Below the pieces are notes generated by a model. That model saw only the letters and a program-made list of their open reading frames with translations. It did not search any database and was not told where the DNA came from. Shown piece by piece: positions 24,108 to 31,016 of a stretch of 64,000 nucleotides of DNA. A program made the translations under genes and the position numbers. This DNA is from Chryseobacterium lactis (lineage in GTDB: Bacteria; Bacteroidota; Bacteroidia; Flavobacteriales; Weeksellaceae). The stretch lies in contig NZ_CP033924.1 in assembly GCF_003815875.1 (NCBI RefSeq), forward strand, positions 4,712,001 to 4,776,000, given 5' to 3'. Each line of letters starts with the position of its first letter. Within the stretch, counting starts at the first letter, position 1.

Positions 24108-24129
24108 AGACCATTCCAATGAATGGTCT
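24108..24129 (-). terminator. Terminator of secreted paralogue B
   Basis: AGACCATTC-ATTG-GAATGGTCT on the minus strand is a 9-bp stem followed by TTTTTTT, 20 bp after the stop at 24150. Confidence 0.85.
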
Positions 24130-24149
24130 GATTTTTTTAAAACCTGATT

Positions 24150-24539
24150 TTATTGATAAATCACGACATTATCCTTTTTAAGCTGATATCCGCTTTTTTT
24201 GAAAGGAACCAGTACGTAACCTTCATTTTTCCACGCTTTAGCTTTTCCCGCTCTGGTAAGAATTACACTTCCTCCTTCTGCATCTTTCACAAAAACTTCA
24301 GCTTTTTTCATGTCTTTGCTGAAAATAACAGCAGCCATATAGTCTCCGTTGGTAGAAACTTCTTTGAGCTTTATTTTTTGTTCAAAAGTTCTTACACAGT
24401 CTTTTTTGATCTGTGAATACGTATACCCTGCCGATCCAATACATCCGTGTGCATCTCTGTCACCACCTAATACCGGTGTTTTTTGTGCAAATACTAAAGT
24501 ACCAAGGAACATTGCGCTAAGTAAAATTGTTTTTTTCAT
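24150..24539 (-). CDS. Small secreted protein, paralogue B (unknown function)
   Basis: The 129-residue protein has the signal peptide MKKTILLSAMFLGTLVFAQ and the same layout as its downstream neighbour: LGGDRDAHGCIGSAGYTYSQIKKDCVR, EQKIKLKEV, AAVIFSKDMKKAEVF and a KKSGYQLKKDNVVIYQ end. Identity between the two is roughly two thirds by eye, so they are a tandem duplication. The two cysteines in the N-terminal motif may form a disulfide. Function unknown; export to the periplasm or surface is the only firm inference. Confidence 0.75.
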   Translation of the reverse strand: MKKTILLSAMFLGTLVFAQKTPVLGGDRDAHGCIGSAGYTYSQIKKDCVRTFEQKIKLKEVSTNGDYMAAVIFSKDMKKAEVFVKDAEGGSVILTRAGKAKAWKNEGYVLVPFKKSGYQLKKDNVVIYQ

Positions 24540-24635
24540 GTTGTTTTGTATTATTTATATTACTGCGTGGGTACTATAAAAAATCATGCCAAAAAAAACA
24601 TAAAACACATTTCTGTGAAAAACTTTTTCTCTCTA

Positions 24636-26963
24636 TTACCTTGTCCAATTGATTTTCGTGAGCTTCACTTCATCTGAACTTGTACCGATCATAATGTCAA
24701 ATTCACCTGATTCCCAGTCATATTTCAGATCTCCGTTGTAGAATTTCAGACTTTCCGGATTGATATCAAAGGTTACTTTTTTAGATTCTCCTTTTTTCAA
24801 AAATATTTTCTGGAAACCTTTTAATTCTTTTACAGGTCTCGTAATACTTCCTACTCTATCTCTTATATACAACTGAACAACCTCTGCCCCGTCATAGTTT
24901 CCACTATTCGTAATTGTTACAGATGCCTGAATCGTCTGATCTCCTTTTGGATTGGCATTAGAAACACTGATATCAGAATAATTGAACTTTGTATAACTCA
25001 ATCCGTATCCGAAAGCATACAACGGAGTAACACATTCATCCATATAATTGGAACGGAACCTTTCGTAGGTGCATTTTTCAACTTTATCCTGACTTAACGG
25101 ACGACCCGTATTTTTAGCATTATAATAAATTGGAACCTGCCCCAGACTTCTTGGGAAGGTCATCGGAAGTTTCCCTGATGGGTTTACTTTTCCGAAAAGA
25201 ACATCTGCAATTGCATTTCCAGCTTCAGATCCGGGGAACCATGCATTTAAAATGGCATCAGGAGTATCTTTCACGTTGGTTAAAGCCAATGGACGACCTG
25301 TGAAAAGCACCATTGCAATTGGCTTTCCTGTCTTTTTTAATTCATTTAATAAATCAACCTGCGACTGAGGAATTGTAATTTCGGTTCTTGATGAAGATTC
25401 ACCACTCATTTCCGCAGATTCTCCGATGGCAAGCACAATTACGTCCGCTTTATTGGCTACCTCAACGGCTTCTTTTAATAATTCCTCCTTTGAACGGTTA
25501 TCACGGTCTGTTTTTTTACCATGAGCCGCATAAATATCTTCTAATTTGGCATCATAATCAATATTCGCGCCTTTAGCAGAAAGGAATTTCACTTCCTTAC
25601 CGTAGTTAGCCTGAAGGCTTTGCATCATATTTACGGAAATAGCATGTTTAGTTGCTACACTCCATGTTCCCGCCATGTTCATTGAGTTATTGACCAACGG
25701 ACCGATTACAGCCACGGTTCCTGATTTTTTTAACGGTAATACCTGGTTTTCATTTTTCATCAAAACCATTGACTGAGCGGCAACATTTCTTGCGATGTTG
25801 CGGTTTTCCATATTATAAACCTCTTTGGCTGCCAATTTTGCATCACCATGTTTGTAGGGGTTATCAAATAAGCCCAGATCGTATTTTGCTTCGAGAATTC
25901 TTTTGGCTGCGGTATCGATTTCGGCTTGGGTAACTTTTCCTTCAGCTAAAGATTTTTTTAAAGTGGTTAAAAATCCTTCGCCTACCATATCCATATCTAC
26001 ACCGGCTTTTAGGGCTAAAGCAGAAACCTGCTGAAGATCTCCCATTCCATGGTCTACCATTTCATTGATTCCGGTATAATCTGTTACCACAAACCCTTTA
26101 AATTTCCATTGATTTCTTAAGACTTCCGTCTGAAGCCATCTGTTTCCTGTTGCAGGTACACCATCCACTTCATTAAAAGAAGCCATAACAGAAGCTACTC
26201 CGGCATCGACTGCTGCTTTGTAAGGTGGAAAATATTCATTGAACATTCTTACGTGGCTCATGTCAACCGTATTGTAATCTCTTCCCGACTCACCTGCTCC
26301 GTATAATGCAAAATGCTTGACACATGCCAGAATGTTTGTACCATTTGCAAGGTCTTTTCCCTGGTAACCGTATACCATATTTTTTGAAATTTCACTTCCC
26401 AAATACGGATCTTCACCGGAACCTTCGGAAACCCTTCCCCATCTTGGTTCGCGGGAAATATCCACCATTGGCGAAAACGTCCAGTTGATCCCATCAGAAG
26501 CGGCTTCTTTAGCGGCCACTCTTGCAGATTGCTGGACCAGATTCATATCCCATGAAGCGGCTAATCCTAATGGAATAGGGAAAGTAGTTTCATATCCGTG
26601 AATAACATCCATTCCGAAAATCATCGGGATCTTTAAGCGGCTTTTTTCAACCGCTACTTTCTGCACGGCTTTTATTTTATCTGCTCCTTTTATATTGAAC
26701 AATCCACCTACCAATCCCTGCTCTACTTTCTTTCCGATGTTTGAACTCTGAGCCTGTCCTGTCGTAAAATCTCCGGAAGTCGGCAAATTGAGCTGACCGA
26801 TCTTCTCGTCCAATGTCATTTTAGATAAAAGATTATCTACAAAAGCTTTCTTTTTTGCCTGATATTGAGCTGTCTGATAAGACTGTACGGGTTTATCTAC
26901 CATTTCCTGCGCCGAAAATACCGGTGAAAGGGCTAAGGCGGCAAGTACGATTAGTTTTTTCAT
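24636..26963 (-). CDS. bglX: Beta-glucosidase, GH3 family (BglX-like)
   Basis: The 775-residue enzyme has a signal peptide (residues 1-18, FSAQ), an N-terminal GH3 barrel, a C-terminal alpha/beta domain and a fibronectin-III-like end, as in periplasmic BglX. The nucleophile Asp is in GFVVTDYTG; substrate-binding blocks include FGMDVIHGYETTFPIPL, SPMVDISREPRWGR, GEDPYLG and CVKHFALYGAGESGRDYN. It should release glucose from beta-linked gluco-oligosaccharides in the periplasm. It ends the sugar locus and shares a 28-nt promoter element with susC. In Bacteroides thetaiotaomicron a GH3 enzyme next to a GH144 enzyme acts on beta-1,2-glucan oligosaccharides, so that substrate is plausible here. Confidence 0.93.
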   Translation of the reverse strand: MKKLIVLAALALSPVFSAQEMVDKPVQSYQTAQYQAKKKAFVDNLLSKMTLDEKIGQLNLPTSGDFTTGQAQSSNIGKKVEQGLVGGLFNIKGADKIKAVQKVAVEKSRLKIPMIFGMDVIHGYETTFPIPLGLAASWDMNLVQQSARVAAKEAASDGINWTFSPMVDISREPRWGRVSEGSGEDPYLGSEISKNMVYGYQGKDLANGTNILACVKHFALYGAGESGRDYNTVDMSHVRMFNEYFPPYKAAVDAGVASVMASFNEVDGVPATGNRWLQTEVLRNQWKFKGFVVTDYTGINEMVDHGMGDLQQVSALALKAGVDMDMVGEGFLTTLKKSLAEGKVTQAEIDTAAKRILEAKYDLGLFDNPYKHGDAKLAAKEVYNMENRNIARNVAAQSMVLMKNENQVLPLKKSGTVAVIGPLVNNSMNMAGTWSVATKHAISVNMMQSLQANYGKEVKFLSAKGANIDYDAKLEDIYAAHGKKTDRDNRSKEELLKEAVEVANKADVIVLAIGESAEMSGESSSRTEITIPQSQVDLLNELKKTGKPIAMVLFTGRPLALTNVKDTPDAILNAWFPGSEAGNAIADVLFGKVNPSGKLPMTFPRSLGQVPIYYNAKNTGRPLSQDKVEKCTYERFRSNYMDECVTPLYAFGYGLSYTKFNYSDISVSNANPKGDQTIQASVTITNSGNYDGAEVVQLYIRDRVGSITRPVKELKGFQKIFLKKGESKKVTFDINPESLKFYNGDLKYDWESGEFDIMIGTSSDEVKLTKINWTR

Positions 26964-27051
26964 AAATCTAACTTCTTATTGTTCTATTTGATTAACGCAA
27001 AAAGCGTCATTTTTTTTAACTGATTTATTTCAAATCTTCACTTTTTTATTG

Positions 27052-27079
27052 TCTCCAAAAAAGACAATAATCAAAAATA
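27052..27079 (-). promoter_or_regulatory. bglX promoter element shared with susC
   Basis: On the minus strand TATTTTTG (27072-27079) is a perfect TAnnTTTG box. The 28-nt block that begins with it matches the block upstream of susC (33922-33949) at 25 of 28 positions, including the TGTCTTTTTT run. The two blocks are about 90 and 65 bp upstream of their start codons. The conservation beyond the -7 box points to a shared regulator or leader element. Confidence 0.6.
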
Positions 27080-27184
27080 GGAAAATTATTCAATATTATT
27101 ACATCATTTCAAGGTTTTACATATCCTGAATAATGACTCATTACATAGGAGACATCCGTCATTTTCGACTCATGTCTTCCCATT

Positions 27185-27880
27185 TTATTTCTTTTTTGAA
27201 AGCATCCACTCATATAGCTTAGGATCTGAATAGGCAGAATCCCAGGAGTTATGATTATCGTTCGGGAAAATCACCAATTCTGCTGATGGGTTTACGGGAT
27301 GAAGCTTTTGATAAAATTTAAAAGCATTCTCCGGCAATACAACATCATCTATTCCTCCGTGGAATATTTTCATATTCAAATTTTTATATTGTTGAATGTT
27401 GGCGGTCATCACCTGATCCGTAGGTGCACAAACTGAAGCCACCGCAGCAAACATTTCAGGATGTTCCATTGCCAGTTTCAAAGTTCCCCAACCTCCCATA
27501 GAAAGTCCTGTAAGATAAATTCGGGAAGCATCAATCTTATATTTTTTCTGAATTTCCCTGATCAGATTATAAATGGTAACGGTATCCCACCACCTATCGG
27601 CCGGACATTGCGGAGCCAAAATGGCAACCGGTTCTTTGATTAGTTCTTTATAAGTAAAAGGACTGTGTGCTTTAACCATTTCAAGATTATTCCCTCTTTC
27701 TCCTGAACCGTGAAGAAAGACAATCAAAGGAACGTTCCCTTTTGCATTCTGGGGATAATCCAGGATATAAGATATCTTTTCTGACCTTTTAATTTCTTTG
27801 TTAAGTTCTGCTTTTATTTCCTGGGCATTAAGCGGTAAGGACAATGGCAGCAATAAAAGGGGAATATGTTTTAATTTCAT
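27185..27880 (-). CDS. Secreted alpha/beta-hydrolase (dienelactone-hydrolase/esterase type)
   Basis: The 231-residue protein has a signal peptide (LPLNAQ, about residue 20) and an alpha/beta-hydrolase fold. LIVFLHGSGERGNN is the oxyanion-hole strand, GLSMGGWG holds the nucleophile Ser, HGGIDDVVLPENA holds the acid Asp, and FPNDNHNSWD holds the catalytic His. Enzymes of this type in polysaccharide loci remove acyl groups from glycans. It lies between the glucoamylase-domain gene and bglX with about 220-bp gaps on each side, so it may have its own promoter. Substrate unknown. Confidence 0.85.
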   Translation of the reverse strand: MKLKHIPLLLLPLSLPLNAQEIKAELNKEIKRSEKISYILDYPQNAKGNVPLIVFLHGSGERGNNLEMVKAHSPFTYKELIKEPVAILAPQCPADRWWDTVTIYNLIREIQKKYKIDASRIYLTGLSMGGWGTLKLAMEHPEMFAAVASVCAPTDQVMTANIQQYKNLNMKIFHGGIDDVVLPENAFKFYQKLHPVNPSAELVIFPNDNHNSWDSAYSDPKLYEWMLSKKK

Positions 27881-27892
27881 TATGCTTTTAGA

Positions 27893-27909
27893 TTTTGGCT
27901 AAAGCCTTT
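27893..27909. repeat. 17-bp dispersed repeat fragment (copy 2)
   Basis: TTTTGGCTAAAGCCTTT, identical to 594-610, in the gap upstream of the esterase gene. Confidence 0.5.
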
Positions 27910-28010
27910 GGAATTGGTTTTTTGTTTATTTTAAATGGGCTATCCTTAGACTAAGCTCAGCACTTTACCATTTCTATTGAAAATACATCTTTCTGTATAT
28001 TGTCTTTTCT

Positions 28011-28088
28011 CTCGCAGGTTTTACAGATTAAGCAGATTATTATGTGTAAACAAAATCAGAGACCTGCTTTATCAGACACAGCAGCGAG
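28011..28088. repeat. Imperfect inverted repeat in intergenic DNA
   Basis: Arms 28011-28035 (CTCGCAGGTTTTACAGATTA...) and 28064-28088 are imperfectly complementary, with conserved ends CTCGC/GCGAG and AAGCAG/CTGCTT. I recall similar 'ctcgcag-attcagcag' fold-back elements scattered through Bacteroidota genomes. It lies just after the stop of the glucoamylase-domain gene and could also end transcription. Confidence 0.45.
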
Positions 28089-28099
28089 ATTTATTTGAT

Positions 28100-29491
28100 T
28101 TACTTTATCCCATATCTTGCAGATTGGAAACTCAGTTTTTTTAATCCTTGCTGAATCTCCGGAGCATTCATAAATAACCTCCAGAGAAATCCTGTTCGGT
28201 AGTTTTCAATCATGGGAGCAATAGTTCCCTGATCGATTGCCAGGTATCTTGGAGTAAACCAATTATTATAATGGATGGAGGTAGCATCGTAAGGTCCTGC
28301 AGTCCCAATGAATTGGGGCTTTTTTGTATACATAAATCTCAGAAAATCCATTGATTCTTTTGGAGTATACGGAAAGCTGCTTAAGGCGGCAGTCGGTGTT
28401 ATCACTCCGTTGTCATTGGTAGGCATGTGAGCGGTATATCCTGTGGTTCCGTCCTGATTTCGGGTATATCCGGCTGTCAGCCCCCAATAATTTTTACCAT
28501 AACCTTTCCATTGTTTTGGATTTTCGACACAATATTTATAATCGATAAGCGATTGGTTTTTATTGATATCAAAATAATTTTTCACCAACTTATCGGATAA
28601 TCCTGTAGGATCAAGCCCGATGTAGGAATATTGAGACCAGAAAAGAGGTCCACCGTATTCTTCTGCGTAGTTGTGTTTTACATAAAGCGGCAACCCGTAT
28701 TTTGTTTTGTCTGTAAGATAAGTCCCGTTTCTCGTCCATCCTTTATAATACGTTTCAGCATCGATGGAATAGGTTGGAGATGAAGCTGCTAAAATATAGG
28801 TAATCAGGCATTCATTATATCCTTCCAACGGAAAGTTCATTTCCCATTGATATTCCGGTGACCAGTGCCAGTATAGGACTTTTTCACCTCCTTTTGTGTA
28901 CCAGTTCCAATTTATTTCTCTCCAGAGCATGTCGCATTTTGCAGCTAAAAACTTTTCGTCTCTGTTTCCGTTTTTGAAATATTCACGAACCATCAGAATT
29001 CCTGAAGTAAGGAATGCAGTTTCTACAAGGTCCCCACCATTATCTTTTTTACCAAAAGGAACTGTTTTTCCAGTTTCACCATTAATCCAATGTGACCAGG
29101 CTCCTTTATAGCGATCAGCCTTTGCCAGGAAACTCATAATATGAGAAAGTCTTTTTACGGCTTCTTCTCTTGGAATAAACCCTCTCTCAACGCCAACCAA
29201 TATCGTTGCTAATCCAAACCCGGAACCACCGGTAGTAATTACATGTTTATCGTTATCCGGATAAATACCGTCTTCATGATAACGTTCTCTTCCCAGAAAG
29301 GAATTGGGTTCGGCATAGTCCCAGAAATATTTCAGGGCATCTTTTTGAACCTTATCCATGAGCTGTTCATCGGTAATGCTGTTGCTAATCGTTTTATCCG
29401 GGGTCATTTCCTGTTTGGAAATCTGAGTGTTTTTGCATGAATACGCAAAGAGTAAAGAGGTTACACCCATTGAAAGCAGAGTCCTTTTCAT
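28100..29491 (-). CDS. Glucoamylase-domain lipoprotein (PF10091; GH144-like)
   Basis: The 463-residue protein is a lipoprotein (lipobox LFAYSC, Cys19) followed by a single large (alpha/alpha)6-type domain of the 'Glycoamylase' PF10091 family. Recognisable blocks are ALKYFWDYAEPNSFLGRERY, TGGSGFGLATILVGVERGF, SHWINGETGKTVPFGKKDNGGDLVETAFL and a late FAYTP-like PTAALSSFPYTPKESMDFL. Characterised members in GH144 are beta-1,2-glucanases; others are unassigned. It would sit on the cell surface or periplasmic face and cut glucan for SusCD. The gene follows susD by 69 bp with a hairpin between them. Confidence 0.85.
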   Translation of the reverse strand: MKRTLLSMGVTSLLFAYSCKNTQISKQEMTPDKTISNSITDEQLMDKVQKDALKYFWDYAEPNSFLGRERYHEDGIYPDNDKHVITTGGSGFGLATILVGVERGFIPREEAVKRLSHIMSFLAKADRYKGAWSHWINGETGKTVPFGKKDNGGDLVETAFLTSGILMVREYFKNGNRDEKFLAAKCDMLWREINWNWYTKGGEKVLYWHWSPEYQWEMNFPLEGYNECLITYILAASSPTYSIDAETYYKGWTRNGTYLTDKTKYGLPLYVKHNYAEEYGGPLFWSQYSYIGLDPTGLSDKLVKNYFDINKNQSLIDYKYCVENPKQWKGYGKNYWGLTAGYTRNQDGTTGYTAHMPTNDNGVITPTAALSSFPYTPKESMDFLRFMYTKKPQFIGTAGPYDATSIHYNNWFTPRYLAIDQGTIAPMIENYRTGFLWRLFMNAPEIQQGLKKLSFQSARYGIK

Positions 29492-29519
29492 TGAAAATTG
29501 TTTACGGGTTTATAAAATT

Positions 29520-29543
29520 AGAGGAGAATTTTCACTCTCCTCT
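29520..29543 (-). terminator. Hairpin between susD and the glucoamylase-domain gene
   Basis: AGAGGAGA-GTGAAAAT-TCTCCTCT on the minus strand, followed by AATTTTAT, 17 bp after the susD stop. The U tract is weak, so read-through into the downstream gene is likely; it could set the SusCD-to-enzyme ratio. Confidence 0.6.
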
Positions 29544-29560
29544 CAATTTATGATTTTATA

Positions 29561-31012
29561 TTAATAACCAGGGTTTTGTTGAGACAATCCTCCGGCTTCC
29601 ATGATAAAGTCTTGAGGAAGTGGGAATAATTCATGGGTTCCAACCTTGAATACTTTTCCGCCATCTGCAGCCATGGCAGCTGCCGCCTGACCTGTTCTCA
29701 CCAAATCAAACCATCTGTCATGCTCAAATGCAAGTTCCAATCTTCTTTCTTTCCAGATTGCTGTTCTTACATCTGCTTGTGAGCTTGCCGTAGTACCTCC
29801 AATCCCAGCTCTTTGTCTTACCTGATTCAGGAAAGGAATAGCTGAAGAAGTCTGACCCAGTTCGTTCATTGCTTCAGCTTTGATTAATAAAACTTCCGCA
29901 TATCTCAGATAACGGATATTTACATCTGTTGAAGCCTGATCTCTGTAATTTGATGAATAGGCTTTATAGTTGTAGAATTTATTATCTGTATTTGGACCTA
30001 CATAATAACCATCGTACAAAGTCATATCTCTATGGATGATTGTAGCATCTCTTCTTGTATCACCAGCTGAATAGGCATCATATAATCCTTGCGTAGGAGT
30101 TGCAAATCCCCATCCCCATCCGGTAGTACCTCTTGCGCCTTGTACCTGACTGTATTGCTGAATAGCTCTTCCTCCGGTTCCCCCAGAACCATTGATTTCA
30201 AAGATAGATTCAGCATTATTTTCTCCGGAAACTTTATAAATATCCTGGAAATTAGCTGTAAGTGAATATCCTGTAACCAAATTAGATTCGTCTACTGCTA
30301 ACTGCCACTTTTTCTGATAAAGATAAACCTTAGCCAAAAGAGCATGTGCAGCACCTTTTGTTGCTCTTTCTCCTCCGGTTTTTGTTGGCAGAACTTCTGC
30401 AGCTTCTTTAAGATCTTTTTCGATGAAAGCGTAAATATCTTCTTTTGATCTTCTTGTAAGTGCCATGATTTTATCAGCTTCAACTCCTGTTACTGAAATA
30501 TGGTCTACTAAAGGAACTCCTCCAAAAGACCTTACAAGCGTAAAGTACATGAATGCTCTTAAAAATTTAGCTTCACCTTCCAGTCTTTTACGTAAATCCG
30601 GACTTGCTTTATCCAACAAAGGAAGATATTTCAATGCCTGGTTACATCTGTTGATCCCCTGATAATTGGAAGCAAATAATTCTTTAAATGATGGAGTTGC
30701 TGCTGTAAAATTCAGAGCATCCAGGATATCTTTATCTGAACCGGAATCACTTGCACTGGAACCTTTATCAGCATCATCCGAAACAATGGATGTTACGCCA
30801 ATCCAGGCAAATGTACTCATATTCCAATCTAAAAATTTAGCATAGATAGCTGTTACTAAACTATTGGCACCTTCATCGTTATTATATATTTCACCAAGTG
30901 CCGATTCTGGAATTGCTTCCGTAGGTGACACATCAATAAAGTCATTACTACAGCTTTGGTTTACAGCACCTAAAATCAGGAATGCAGCTGCTATGATATA
31001 TTTCTTATTCAT
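29561..31012 (-). CDS. SusD/RagB-family outer-membrane lipoprotein
   Basis: The 483-residue protein has a lipoprotein signal (VNQSC, Cys21) and the SusD fold: NRCNQALKYLPLLDKASPDLRKRLEGEAKFLRAFMYFTLVRSFGGVPL is the classic TPR region, and the C-terminal RYAEVLLIKAEAMNEL, FLNQVRQRAG and ERRLELAFEHDRWFDLVRTG blocks are family signatures. It forms the lid of the SusC channel on the cell surface and binds oligosaccharides. It is 4 bp downstream of susC, so the two are co-translated. Specificity is inferred from the neighbouring GH144-like and GH3 genes, not from the protein itself. Confidence 0.95.
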   Translation of the reverse strand: MNKKYIIAAAFLILGAVNQSCSNDFIDVSPTEAIPESALGEIYNNDEGANSLVTAIYAKFLDWNMSTFAWIGVTSIVSDDADKGSSASDSGSDKDILDALNFTAATPSFKELFASNYQGINRCNQALKYLPLLDKASPDLRKRLEGEAKFLRAFMYFTLVRSFGGVPLVDHISVTGVEADKIMALTRRSKEDIYAFIEKDLKEAAEVLPTKTGGERATKGAAHALLAKVYLYQKKWQLAVDESNLVTGYSLTANFQDIYKVSGENNAESIFEINGSGGTGGRAIQQYSQVQGARGTTGWGWGFATPTQGLYDAYSAGDTRRDATIIHRDMTLYDGYYVGPNTDNKFYNYKAYSSNYRDQASTDVNIRYLRYAEVLLIKAEAMNELGQTSSAIPFLNQVRQRAGIGGTTASSQADVRTAIWKERRLELAFEHDRWFDLVRTGQAAAAMAADGGKVFKVGTHELFPLPQDFIMEAGGLSQQNPGY

Positions 31013-31016
31013 TTTT

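Noticed and set aside
23560..24539. Secreted paralogues as extra lanthipeptide precursors or immunity proteins
   Set aside because: They have Sec signal peptides, not GG leaders, sit beyond the lan promoter and have their own terminators.
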